From: Brevundimonas sp.
GTDB taxonomy: Bacteria > Pseudomonadota > Alphaproteobacteria > Caulobacterales > Caulobacteraceae
Length of the DNA: 51,434 nucleotides
Assembly: GCF_013823285.1 (NCBI RefSeq)
Contig: NZ_PNLV01000006.1
Location: 1 to 51,434 of the forward strand
Direction of reading: 5' to 3'
Part shown: one piece after another, positions 39,466 through 47,863 of the stretch
How positions within the stretch are numbered: the stretch's first letter is position 1
How the letters are laid out: every line of letters begins with the position of its first letter
Translations under genes and position numbers: made by a program
Notes under the pieces: model-generated
Databases searched by the model: none
Seen by the model: the letters and a program-made list of their open reading frames with translations, nothing else
What the model was told of the DNA's origin: nothing

Positions 39466-42300
39466 ATGTCGGGAAAGGCCGCGCGCAAGGGATTGCTGGA
39501 GACCACCGTGGCCCTGACGGCTGCGGGGACGATGGCGCTCGCCCCCATGGCGCCGAGCGCCGCCCAGGACGCCGCGCTCGAGCCTGTGGCCGTGCGCGTC
39601 GGAGCCAACGACACCTTCACCCGCGTGGAGTTCGCCGGCGTGATCGGCGCGCGCGCCCGCATCCGCCGGGAGAACCGTCAGATCATCATCCGCGTGGGCT
39701 CCACCGCCGCGCCGGACATCGCCCGCCTGCGGGTCGATCCGCCCCCCGGGGTCGAGCGCGTCGAAACGCGCGGCGTCCAAGGCGGAACCGAGGTGGTCAT
39801 CCACCTGCTTGAGGGCGCCCAGGCGATCACCGGCCGCGCCGACGGCGCCGTCTTCGTCAACCTCTACGCGCCCGGCCGGGGTCCTGCGGCCGCCGCCTCG
39901 CCCGCCGTCCCGGCTTCGGGCGTTGTTCCCGTGGCTGTCACCGCCGGTCCCGACCGTCTTCAGCTGCGTTTCGAATGGGCTGCTCCCGTGGGCGCCGCGG
40001 TGTTCCGCCGGGGCGAGGCTGTCTGGATCGTCTTCGACCACGCCGCACGGCTGGATCTGAATGCTGAGGCGAACCGTGACCTGGGCCCCGCCACGGGCGT
40101 TCGATGGGCGGCCGGGCCCGACTATGTGGCCGTGCGCATAGCGGCGCCGGAGAACCTGACCCTTAGCGCGAATGGCGAAGGCTCGGCCTGGACCGTGTCT
40201 CTCGGAGGCCCGGCCGGCGGGCCCGGCGGCGTTCTGCTTAGCCGCGACGAGAATACCGGCCCCACCGCCCTGATCGCCGAATTGGCGGGCGCGGGGCGCG
40301 CCGTATGGCTGACCGATCCGCTGGTGGGCGACCGGTTCGCCGCCGTTACGGCCCTGGCGCCGGCCAAGGGCATGGGCTCGCGCCGCCGCCTGGTCGACCT
40401 GACCCTGCTGCCCACCGCCCAGGGTCTGGGCATAGAAACCGCCACGGACGACCTCAGGGTGTCCGTCCAGGGCGATCTGGTGCGCATGACACGGCCCTCG
40501 GGCCTCAGCCTGTCGCGCCCCACCGACAGCCTTCAGGCGGCCGCAGCCCAGGCCGGTGCGCCACGCCGCGCCCCCTACGCCGCCCTGATCCTCGCCACCT
40601 GGGCCGACACGGGGGAGGCCGAGTTCGGCGCCCGTCGCCGCCAGCTCCAGGCCGACGCCGTCCGCGAGGCCGCCGACGCCGAGGACAATCCCCGCGCGCC
40701 CGTCGAGGCGCGGCTGGCCCTGACCCGGTTCCTGATCGGCACAGGCCTGCATCATGAAGCCATCGGCGCCCTCAACGCCCTTGTGGCCTCCGCCCCCGCC
40801 ATGGCCAGCGAGCCGGAGGTGCGCGGCCTTCGCGGTGCCGCCCGCGCAGCCATCGGCCGCCAGAACGAGGCGCTGGCCGACTTCTCTGGCTCGGCCCTGG
40901 CCAATGATCCGTCCGTCGACGTCTGGCGCGCCTACATCGCCACCCAGCAGTCCGACTGGACCACGGCCCGTCAGGCCTTCGCCCGGGGCGCGCGGGCCAT
41001 TGATCAGTTCCCGGCCGTCTGGCGCGCCCGGTTCGGCACGGCCCACGCGCTGGCGGCGTTGGAGACAGGCGACCTGGCCGCCGCCCGCTCCCTGCTGGCC
41101 TTTGTGTTCAGCCAGAACCCGCCCGCGTCCGAACAACTGGCCGCCCGCCTGATCCAGGCGCGCATGTTCGAGCTGGAGGGCCAGACTGACCGCGCCCTGG
41201 CCGTCTATCAGGCCGTCGCCCGCGCACCGCTGGACGGCCTCTCCACCCCCGCGCGGCTGGGCGCGATCCGTCTGCGCATGACGGCGGGCGAGTTGACCCC
41301 CACCCAGGCCGCAGCCGAGCTGGAGCCGCTGCGCTGGCGCTGGCGCGGCGACGCGGTGGAGCTTGAGGTGATCCGCTCACTCGGCGGCATCTATCTGTCC
41401 CAGGGCCGCTATCGCGAGGCGCTGGACGCCCTGCGCGGCGCGGGGACCCGGTTCTCGTCCCTGCCCCAGTCCTCCGAACTGCAGCAGGATCTGGCCCAGG
41501 CCTTCCGCAGCCTGTTCCTGGAGGGCGCCGCCGATGGCCTCCAGCCTGTGCAGGCCCTGGCCCTGTTCTATGATTTCCGCGAGTTGACGCCCGTGGGCGC
41601 CGACGGCGACGACATGGTGCGCCGCCTGGCCCGCCGTCTGATCGACGTGGATCTGCTGGCCCCCGCCGCCGAACTGCTGCAGCACCAGGTCGAGAACCGC
41701 CTGGACGGCGTGGCCCAGGCCCAGATCGCCACCGATCTGGCCGCCGTCTATCTGATGAACCGCCAGCCCGAACAGGCCTTGCGCGCCATCTGGGCGACCC
41801 GCACCACCCTTTTGCCCAACGCCCTGAACGCAGAACGCCGGGCGGTCGAGGCCCGCGCCCTGATGGAGCTCGGCCGCTATGACCATGCGCTGGAGATCCT
41901 GGGATCGGATCAGAGCGTCCCCGCCCGTGAGGTGCGCGCCGACCTGCACTGGCGGCGACTGGACTATGGCGCGGCCGCCGCGACCTATGAGGCCCTGCTG
42001 GGTGAGCGGTGGCGCGACGCCTCAACGCCCCTGACTGCGGCGGAGGAGACCCGGCTGATCCGCGCCGGCGTCGGCTACAGCCTGGCGCGCCAGCCCGCGC
42101 CGCTGGCGCGTCTTTCGGAGCGCTATGCCGGATTCATCGAGGGCGCTCGCTCGTCCGGCGCCCTGCGCATCGCCCTGGCGGGGCCGGGGTCCAACCAGAG
42201 CGCCTCGGACTTCGCCACCCTGGCGGCGCGCACCGACACCTTCACCGGCTGGGTCGCCGCCATGAAGCAGAGCTTCCGCGAGCGCACTGACGCCGCTTAA
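39466..42300 (+). CDS. Large exported TPR-repeat protein with N-terminal beta domain
   Basis: A 944-residue protein. A signal peptide (LLETTVALTAAGTMALAPMAPSAAQ) is followed by two beta-rich segments of about 85 and 130 residues. These resemble AMIN-like domains (VAVRVGANDTFTRVEFAG ... IIIRVGSTAA, and DRLQLRFEWAAPVGAAVFRRGEAVWIVFD). From about residue 400 to the end are alpha-helical TPR-type repeats (EARLALTRFLIGTGLHHEAIGALNALV, NEALADFSGSALANDPSVDVWRAY, TDRALAVYQAVARAPLDG and more). AMIN domains localise envelope proteins, and TPRs bind partners, so it is probably a periplasmic scaffold. I do not recognise a specific role. It is monocistronic. Confidence 0.85.
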   Translation: MSGKAARKGLLETTVALTAAGTMALAPMAPSAAQDAALEPVAVRVGANDTFTRVEFAGVIGARARIRRENRQIIIRVGSTAAPDIARLRVDPPPGVERVETRGVQGGTEVVIHLLEGAQAITGRADGAVFVNLYAPGRGPAAAASPAVPASGVVPVAVTAGPDRLQLRFEWAAPVGAAVFRRGEAVWIVFDHAARLDLNAEANRDLGPATGVRWAAGPDYVAVRIAAPENLTLSANGEGSAWTVSLGGPAGGPGGVLLSRDENTGPTALIAELAGAGRAVWLTDPLVGDRFAAVTALAPAKGMGSRRRLVDLTLLPTAQGLGIETATDDLRVSVQGDLVRMTRPSGLSLSRPTDSLQAAAAQAGAPRRAPYAALILATWADTGEAEFGARRRQLQADAVREAADAEDNPRAPVEARLALTRFLIGTGLHHEAIGALNALVASAPAMASEPEVRGLRGAARAAIGRQNEALADFSGSALANDPSVDVWRAYIATQQSDWTTARQAFARGARAIDQFPAVWRARFGTAHALAALETGDLAAARSLLAFVFSQNPPASEQLAARLIQARMFELEGQTDRALAVYQAVARAPLDGLSTPARLGAIRLRMTAGELTPTQAAAELEPLRWRWRGDAVELEVIRSLGGIYLSQGRYREALDALRGAGTRFSSLPQSSELQQDLAQAFRSLFLEGAADGLQPVQALALFYDFRELTPVGADGDDMVRRLARRLIDVDLLAPAAELLQHQVENRLDGVAQAQIATDLAAVYLMNRQPEQALRAIWATRTTLLPNALNAERRAVEARALMELGRYDHALEILGSDQSVPAREVRADLHWRRLDYGAAAATYEALLGERWRDASTPLTAAEETRLIRAGVGYSLARQPAPLARLSERYAGFIEGARSSGALRIALAGPGSNQSASDFATLAARTDTFTGWVAAMKQSFRERTDAA

Positions 42301-42833
42301 CGCGGCCGCGCCTTCCACTGGGCCCGCGTCTGACCCCATATGTCGATCGTCAGACCATCCAGCGGCGGCGGCAAGCGCCCCGGCCCGCGATTGGTCGAGC
42401 CCAGCCGCTCCGCCACCTTCTGCGATGCTCGGTTGCCCGGGGCGATGGAGTGGATGACGTCGTCCCAGCCCAGCACATCGAAGGCGTAGTCCATGGCCGC
42501 CGTCGAGCCCTCCACCGCATAGCCCTTCCCCCAGGCGTCCCGGTGCAGGCCCCAGCCCACCTCCGTCCCCGGCCAGTCCAGGGGCGCCCACGGACCCAGC
42601 CGCCCCACCCACAGGCCGCTCGACTTCTCCACCACCGAGAGCATGGACGCGCCGGTCAGATGCCAGGCCCCCGCCATGGTCATGAAGCCGCGCCACGCGG
42701 CGGCGGGCGTCTGCGCCCCGCCCAGGAATTCCGCGCTGACCTCGTCGGCCATGAACTCGGCCCAGCGGGGAAAGTCCGCCATCTCTATGGGGCGCAGGAT
42801 CAGCCGTTCGGTCTCGATCTTCACGTCGCTCAA
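42297..42833 (-). CDS. GNAT N-acetyltransferase, RimJ/RimL-like
   Basis: A 178-residue acetyltransferase. The start IETERLILRPIEMADFPRWAEFM, the core VGRLGPWAPLDWPGTEVGWGLHRDAWGKGYAVEGSTAAMDYAF (acetyl-CoA loop) and VIHSIAPGNRASQKVAERLGS are typical of the Acetyltransf_3 group that modifies protein N-termini or small amines. Its ATG overlaps the thpR stop by 4 bases (ATGA), so the two are cotranscribed. Its stop overlaps the end of the TPR gene by 4 bases. Confidence 0.92.
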   Translation of the reverse strand: MSDVKIETERLILRPIEMADFPRWAEFMADEVSAEFLGGAQTPAAAWRGFMTMAGAWHLTGASMLSVVEKSSGLWVGRLGPWAPLDWPGTEVGWGLHRDAWGKGYAVEGSTAAMDYAFDVLGWDDVIHSIAPGNRASQKVAERLGSTNRGPGRLPPPLDGLTIDIWGQTRAQWKARPR

Positions 42834-43363
42834 AACAGATACTCCCGTTCCAGGGTGTAATGGGATCCCGCGTCGGTCAGGACGCTGGCGTACAGGCCAA
42901 ACCGCTCCACCCGGAACGGCGGCGAGTGCAGCAGGTTGTGGCCGGTCATCCAGGCGCCCACACGGTCGTCCTCGGCCCCTTTCAGATAGGCCAGGGTGAC
43001 ATGCGGCCGATAGTCACGGGATTCCATGACCACGCCCGCTCTTTGCCCCGCCGCGCGGCACCGGCCGGCGAGGATGTTCAGGGGCTCTGATGCCGTCACC
43101 CCGGCCCACAGGGCGCGGGTCCGGTGATCGTCGCCGAAGGCCCCGACGCCCTCAAGGGTCAGCTCGAACGGATCAACGCGCGCCCTTGTCAGTTCAGCGG
43201 CCAGATCATCGGCGCGCGGTTCGACCACCTCGCCGTAGAAGGCCAGGGTGATGTGCAGCGCCTCGGGGGGCCGCCAGCGCGCGCCGGGCAGGCCCCGCTG
43301 GCGCCGCGCCAGGCCTTCGGCGATGTCGAAAGGGACCGGAACGGCGGCGAACAGTCTGATCAT
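42830..43363 (-). CDS. thpR: RNA 2',3'-cyclic phosphodiesterase (2H superfamily)
   Basis: A 177-residue 2H phosphoesterase. The two HxTx motifs are HITL near residue 38 and HVTL near residue 122. It opens 2',3'-cyclic phosphate ends in RNA and belongs to the ThpR/LigT group. MIRLFAAVPVPFDIAEGL is the standard N-terminus. Coupled by ATGA overlap to the GNAT gene, a neighbour with no clear functional link. Confidence 0.93.
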   Translation of the reverse strand: MIRLFAAVPVPFDIAEGLARRQRGLPGARWRPPEALHITLAFYGEVVEPRADDLAAELTRARVDPFELTLEGVGAFGDDHRTRALWAGVTASEPLNILAGRCRAAGQRAGVVMESRDYRPHVTLAYLKGAEDDRVGAWMTGHNLLHSPPFRVERFGLYASVLTDAGSHYTLEREYLF

Positions 43364-43489
43364 GTGACATCACTAACGCGGCGCCGCGAACCGTGACAAA
43401 CCGGTTTTGCTTGCAAGGGCGGGCGGGGATTCCGATATTGACGACGAGGGCCGGGTCCAGACCCGGCCATATGGAGATAGAGAGACGCG

Positions 43490-44236
43490 ATGAACGACTT
43501 CAACCGAGGCTATCCGGCCCAGGCTCCGGCCCGCGCGGACATGGCGGTGGACGCCGGCCTGCGCGCCTTCATGCTGGGCGTCTACAACAAGCTGGCCCTG
43601 GGCCTGGTCGTGGCGGGCGTCTTGGCCTACGTCACCGGCAATGTGCCGGCGGTTGGCCAGTATCTGTTCGCCGAAACCGCCCAGGGCGGCGTCGGCTACA
43701 CCCCGCTGGGCATGATCGTGGCCTTCGCGCCGCTGGCCATGCTGTTCGGCTCCATGTTCTTCATGAAGAACCCGACGGCGGGCGCGGTGAACCTGCTCTA
43801 CTGGGCCGTTGTCGCCACCATCGGCGCCGGTCTGGGCGTGGTGTTCCTGGTCTACACAGGCACGTCCATCGCCTCGACCTTCTTCGTGACGGCGGCCGCC
43901 TTCGGCGCGCTCAGCCTGTGGGGCTACACCACGAAGAAGGACATGTCCGGCTGGGGCACCTTCCTCATCATGGGCGTGATCGGTCTGATCATCGCCATGG
44001 TGGTCAACATGTTCCTGGCCAATCCGTTGATGTACTTCGTCATCAACGCCCTGGGCGTGCTGATCTTCTCGGGCCTGATCGCCTATGACACCCAGCGCCT
44101 GAAGATGACCTACTACGCGCTCGGCGGCGACAAGGCCGCCATGGGCGTGGCCACCGGCTTCGGCGCCCTGGCCCTGTTCATCAATTTCGTGAACCTGTTC
44201 CAGTTCCTGCTGGCCTTCATGGGCGGGCGTGAATAG
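43490..44236 (+). CDS. Bax inhibitor-1/YccA family membrane protein
   Basis: A 248-residue protein with seven hydrophobic segments (for example LALGLVVAGVLAYVTGNV, LGMIVAFAPLAMLFGSMFFM, FLIMGVIGLIIAMVVNMFL, ALGVLIFSGLIAYDTQRLKM). GLIAYDTQ is a BI-1/TMBIM signature. Family members are pH-sensitive calcium leak channels or modulators of FtsH protease. A strong GGAGATAGAGAG precedes ATG 43490. It ends before a cluster of palindromic repeats and a strong terminator at 44387. Confidence 0.94.
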   Translation: MNDFNRGYPAQAPARADMAVDAGLRAFMLGVYNKLALGLVVAGVLAYVTGNVPAVGQYLFAETAQGGVGYTPLGMIVAFAPLAMLFGSMFFMKNPTAGAVNLLYWAVVATIGAGLGVVFLVYTGTSIASTFFVTAAAFGALSLWGYTTKKDMSGWGTFLIMGVIGLIIAMVVNMFLANPLMYFVINALGVLIFSGLIAYDTQRLKMTYYALGGDKAAMGVATGFGALALFINFVNLFQFLLAFMGGRE

Positions 44237-44248
44237 GAATTTTGAGTA

Positions 44249-44375
44249 GCGCTACGCTGGGCTCGCGGAGCCTCGCTGCTTGAGCGCGTTGGTGGTGCGC
44301 TAAACGGCCTCAAGTCGCGCAACGCGCGGTAGGCCAAGAAAGAACGGCCTCAAGTAGCGCGAAGCGCGGTAGGCC
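44249..44375. repeat. CAAG/GGT palindromic repeats, three units
   Basis: Three units of one architecture: a 5-bp closing stem, CAAG, an inner hairpin, GGT (or GT), closing stem. One unit on the minus strand (44249-44287) closes with GCGCT/AGCGC. Two plus-strand units (44306-44335 and 44346-44375), 40 bases apart, close with GGCCT/AGGCC and have a short GCGC inner hairpin. They fill the 3' region of the Bax-inhibitor gene, facing the convergent DUF2794 gene. Further units lie at 49645-49733. Confidence 0.75.
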
Positions 44376-44386
44376 AACTAAGAATG

Positions 44387-44416
44387 GGCCCTCGGGATCG
44401 CTCCCGGGGGCCTTTT
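44387..44416 (+). terminator. Rho-independent terminator of the Bax-inhibitor gene
   Basis: GGCCCTCGGGA (44387-44397) pairs with TCCCGGGGGCC (44402-44412) over 11 bp including one G-T, with loop TCGC, followed by TTTT. It ends at the stop codon of the convergent DUF2794 gene. Confidence 0.9.
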
Positions 44417-44761
44417 CTATTCCACCACCTGAAACCGACGGGCGTCGAACACACGCAGCACCTGGGCCAGGTCGCGGCCGCGCTTCAGGATCATGCCGCT
44501 GTGGTTCATCACCGCCCAGGCGCCCTGACGCCGGGCCAGGGCCGGGCGTTTCTCGATGCGGTAGGCGGGGGCGTCCCCGGCCCGGCGGAATACGGCGAAC
44601 TCGGCCGCGTCCTTGCCCGGCGCCATGGCGTAGTCCCGCCATTCCCCCGCCGCCACCATGCGGCCATAGACCCTGAGCATGGCGTCCAGTTCGCGGCGGT
44701 CGAAGAACACCGGACCGGCCTGGCCGTGGCTTGCGGGACTGTCGGAGGCGTCGACGCTCAT
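44417..44761 (-). CDS. DUF2794 family protein
   Basis: A 114-residue protein matching the alphaproteobacterial DUF2794 family. The conserved run is FFDRRELDAMLRVYGRMVAA, then GEWRDYAM, FAVFRRAGDAPAYRIEKRP, and GMILKRGRDLAQVLRVFD. The function is unknown; no catalytic motif is evident. ATG 44761 is used because it precedes the conserved core by about 17 residues; a TTG ten codons earlier is possible. A 308-bp hairpin-rich spacer precedes it. Confidence 0.85.
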   Translation of the reverse strand: MSVDASDSPASHGQAGPVFFDRRELDAMLRVYGRMVAAGEWRDYAMAPGKDAAEFAVFRRAGDAPAYRIEKRPALARRQGAWAVMNHSGMILKRGRDLAQVLRVFDARRFQVVE

Positions 44762-45069
44762 CGTCTTCAGCTTAGCGCGAAGCGCCTGCAACGCCAGCGG
44801 CGGGAACGGGGATTTGACCGGCCCCTGAAGAAAAACGACGCGAACACGAAAAGGCCCTGTTTCGGTCCTTCCAACGCCCGTTTGGGCGCCCAGATAAGCA
44901 GTGTCGGCCAGTCGGGGTCGCCGGAGATCCCGGATCCTGAACAGCCCCCCCAGCCCCCCTGGATTTCATGGGGCCTCGACGGGCCGGCAAACCTCCAAGC
45001 GAGACGCCCGTGCGACACCTCCCCCTCCCGGTCGCGCGGGCGTTTTGCGTTTGGGGCCTGCCCCCTGGA
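44762..45069. other. 308-bp gene-free spacer with several hairpins
   Basis: Between two minus-strand genes I find no convincing protein. Hairpins include CGCCC/GGGCG at about 44874-44890. A long stem with one mismatch, 45004-45016 with 45031-45043, is followed by TTTT on the plus strand. Another weak stem followed by TTTT on the minus strand lies near 44860. The tract could be the long leader of the DUF2794 gene or hold a small RNA. I could not match it to 6S, SRP, RNase P or tmRNA signatures. Confidence 0.5.
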
Positions 45070-46410
45070 TCAGGCCGCCGGCAAGGTCGCCGTCGCCGTC
45101 TCCGCGCCCCGTGTCACCGTCACCGTGATCTCGCGCCGCGCCCCCGACAGGGCCCGCTCCAGATCGGCTGCGCTGCGCACCGTGGCGTTCCCGGCCCGGG
45201 TGACCACGTCGCCCGCGGTCAGCCCGGCCTGGGCCGCCGGCGAACCGGCCTCCACCGAACGCGTCACCACGCCGCCGTCCATGTCGGCGAAGCGCGCCCC
45301 GTGGGCCGAAAGGCCTGCGCCGCCCATGGCGATGACCGGACCGTTGGGCCGCTGCACCGTCAGGGTCGTCTCGAACGACCGGCCGTCCCGCAGATAGGTC
45401 GCCTCCAGCGTCGCGCCCGGTTGCGCGATGCCGGTCATGGCCTGGACCGTGCCGCCGTTGGAGACCACCCGGTCCTCAAGGGCCGTGATGATGTCGCCGC
45501 GCCTCAGGCCCGCCCGGTCCGCGGGTGAGCCGGGGATCACGTCCTCGACCACCGCGCCCCGGCCGAGCTCCAGCCCCATGTCCTCGGCCCGGCGGGGGGT
45601 CAGGGAAGACACGGTCGCCCCGGTCTCGCCCCGCACCACCTCGCCCGTGGCCAGGATCTGGTCCGTCACGAAACGCATGATGTTGATGGGCACGGCGAAG
45701 GCGATGCCGTCGTTGCCCCCGCCCATGCCGCCGCCCGACAGGATCGCCGTATTGATGCCGATCAGCCGCCCCCGGCTGTCCAGCAGCGGCCCGCCCGAAT
45801 TGCCCGCGTTCACCGCCGCGTCTGTCTGGATGTAGTCCTCCACCGCGTCGCCCAGCCCCGAACGGCCCAGCCCGGAGATCACGCCCATGGTCAGGGTCTG
45901 GTCCAGACCCAGCGGATATCCCACCGCAAACGCCAGATCGCCGCTGCGCAGGGTTCCGGCGGGCGCCATGTGAACCTGGGTCAGATCGGGCGCGGATATC
46001 CTGAGCACGGCGATGTCCGTGGCCCGGTCCGCGCCCAGCAGCTCGGCTCGATAGGACCGGCCGTCCAGCAGGTCGACCCGGAACGCCGTGCCGTTGTCGA
46101 TCACATGGTGATTGGTGATGATCACTCCGCCAGCCGCGTCGATGATGACGCCCGATCCGCCCGATATCTCCTTGGGACCGTCATCCCCGCGCGAGGGTCC
46201 GCCCCCCGCGCCCAGGGTGGTGATGGCCACCACCGCCGGCAGGCTGGGCTCGATCCCTGCCGCGAAGGTGAAGACTCCACGCTCGGCGTCATAGGGCATT
46301 TGCGGGGGCATCTGGGCCCAGGCGCCGCCGGCCGCCGTCAGGCTCAAGGTCAGGGCCGCCACGGCCGCCGCCCGGCGCAGTTGGATCGTATTCACGCAGC
46401 AAGCCCCCAT
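45070..46410 (-). CDS. Do/HtrA-family periplasmic serine protease with two PDZ domains
   Basis: A 446-residue protease-chaperone. A signal peptide (RRAAAVAALTLSLTAAGGAWAQ) leads into a trypsin-like domain with the triad His102 (TNHHVI), Asp132 (ATDIAVL) and Ser205 (GNSGGP). Two PDZ domains follow (about 270-350, and 365-446 with GDVVTRAGN). It probably degrades misfolded envelope proteins. ATG 46410 is used; GTG 46395 (Val-Asn-Thr) is an equally plausible start. It is the last gene of a three-gene operon after a response regulator and histidine kinase, 18 bases from the kinase stop, so its expression is likely under their control. Confidence 0.93.
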   Translation of the reverse strand: MGACCVNTIQLRRAAAVAALTLSLTAAGGAWAQMPPQMPYDAERGVFTFAAGIEPSLPAVVAITTLGAGGGPSRGDDGPKEISGGSGVIIDAAGGVIITNHHVIDNGTAFRVDLLDGRSYRAELLGADRATDIAVLRISAPDLTQVHMAPAGTLRSGDLAFAVGYPLGLDQTLTMGVISGLGRSGLGDAVEDYIQTDAAVNAGNSGGPLLDSRGRLIGINTAILSGGGMGGGNDGIAFAVPINIMRFVTDQILATGEVVRGETGATVSSLTPRRAEDMGLELGRGAVVEDVIPGSPADRAGLRRGDIITALEDRVVSNGGTVQAMTGIAQPGATLEATYLRDGRSFETTLTVQRPNGPVIAMGGAGLSAHGARFADMDGGVVTRSVEAGSPAAQAGLTAGDVVTRAGNATVRSAADLERALSGARREITVTVTRGAETATATLPAA

Positions 46411-46428
46411 CAGATTCCAGATTACAGA

Positions 46429-47856
46429 CTAGACCCGGAAACGCGCCGTGACGACAGCCCCTGGCGATGCGTCATCAATGATCAGGTCGCCGCGGTGCCG
46501 ACCCGCCACGGCGCGCACGAACGGCAGACCCATGCCATGGCTTTCCGGCCCCTCGCCCGGCGTCAGGGCCGCCGCCCCGGCGAAGCCGGGCCCCTGATCC
46601 GCCACACGCAGCACGGCCTCCCCGCCGTCCAGGGCCACAGTGACGCGCACGACGCCGCCCGGCGGCGAATACTTCACCGCATTATCCAGCAGATTGGTCG
46701 CCGCCCGCTGCAACAGGGTGCGCACACCCGGAATCTCCACCGACGCCAGATCGGCGACGATGCTGATCTCCCGCTCGGCCGCTACAGGCTCGTACAGTTC
46801 GATCACCTGGGCGGCCAGGCCGTCCAGCCGCACGGGCTCGAAAACCCAGGAGGCGCCGTCCCGCAGCGCCAGGGCCTCGTTCATGGCGCGGGTCAACTGG
46901 GCCAGGTCCGCACCCGCCTGACCGGCCAGACGCACCCGCTCCGCCTCGTCCGCCGCCTCCCCCAGCCGGTCCAGCCGCGAGGAGGCCCGGGCCAGGGGCG
47001 TGCGGAAATCATGGGCCAGCTGGTCCGAGGCGTCCCGGAGCCAGTCCATGAGTTCCTCCAGCCGGTCCAGCGTCTGGTTCACGCGCCGCGTCAGGCCGGT
47101 CAGCTCCGGCGCGGCGGCGGTCTCCGGCGCGCGCTCGGCGAAATCGCCCACCGCCGCCCGGTCCAGGGTCTGGCTCAGCCGCTCGATGTCGATCGCCAGG
47201 CGCCGCCGGGCCAGGGCCGCAGCCCCCAGTCCGAAGACCAGAATCAGGACGCCGGTCACGAGAATGGTCAGGACAGCCCAGCCCCATGGCGCGCCGCTGC
47301 GCTCCACCACCCGGCCCACGGTCAGGGTCAGGGCGCCGTAGGGCTGACGCACGGCGGCCACCTCCACCGCGCGATTCGGACACAGCGCCCCGCGCTCCAG
47401 TCTCAGCACATGGACCCCGTCGCCAAGGCGCTCGATGGGATCCGCCTCCGCCTCGGCCAGGGCCGCAAGGCCGGCGGGCGCGACGCCCGGCGCCTCGATC
47501 AGACGCACGCCCGCGCCGCCGCGGCCCGTGCGGCAGACCGCCTCCAGCGACCGCGCATCGCCGGGCCGCGTCTGAACCGCCTCGAGCCATGCGGCCAGCC
47601 AGGCTGCGTCCGTGTCGGTCAGGGTCTGGGTCGAAAAGCTGTCGTCGGCCCCCAGCTTGGCGGCCATGGCGGCGAAGTCCTGCAGGGCGATCAGGGCCGC
47701 CTTCTCGCGCTGGTCGGTCTGGATCGCCAGGCCGGTCACCACCAGCGAGCCGGTCAGGGCCATCGCCGCCAGGACGCCCATGGCGGCCGTCAGCTGGGTG
47801 GCCGTAGGCCTGAGCGCCGCACGGCTCAGGGCCGTGAACAGTCTGGAGGGGATCAA
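46429..47856 (-). CDS. Membrane sensor histidine kinase
   Basis: A 475-residue kinase. TM1 is about 23-45, a periplasmic sensor domain of about 145 residues follows, and TM2 is about 193-214. HAMP is about 215-268, then HisKA with phospho-acceptor His282 (LAHDFRTPLAR), and an HATPase domain with NLLDNAVKYSP, DQGPGF and GMGLPFVRA. The periplasmic domain contains exactly two cysteines, C108 and C159, which could form a redox-sensitive disulfide (inference). It lies 7 bases after the response regulator and immediately before the HtrA-like protease. Confidence 0.93.
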   Translation of the reverse strand: MIPSRLFTALSRAALRPTATQLTAAMGVLAAMALTGSLVVTGLAIQTDQREKAALIALQDFAAMAAKLGADDSFSTQTLTDTDAAWLAAWLEAVQTRPGDARSLEAVCRTGRGGAGVRLIEAPGVAPAGLAALAEAEADPIERLGDGVHVLRLERGALCPNRAVEVAAVRQPYGALTLTVGRVVERSGAPWGWAVLTILVTGVLILVFGLGAAALARRRLAIDIERLSQTLDRAAVGDFAERAPETAAAPELTGLTRRVNQTLDRLEELMDWLRDASDQLAHDFRTPLARASSRLDRLGEAADEAERVRLAGQAGADLAQLTRAMNEALALRDGASWVFEPVRLDGLAAQVIELYEPVAAEREISIVADLASVEIPGVRTLLQRAATNLLDNAVKYSPPGGVVRVTVALDGGEAVLRVADQGPGFAGAAALTPGEGPESHGMGLPFVRAVAGRHRGDLIIDDASPGAVVTARFRV

Positions 47857-47863
47857 GGCCGCC

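Noticed and set aside
44249-44375. CAAG/GGT repeat as a kink-turn RNA
   Set aside because: The unpaired bases do not fit the tandem G-A pairs of the kink-turn consensus.
44767-45018. An 83-codon minus-strand frame in the DUF2794 leader
   Set aside because: Arg/Ser/Gly/Pro-rich with no family resemblance and no good ribosome-binding site; a second frame overlaps it equally well.
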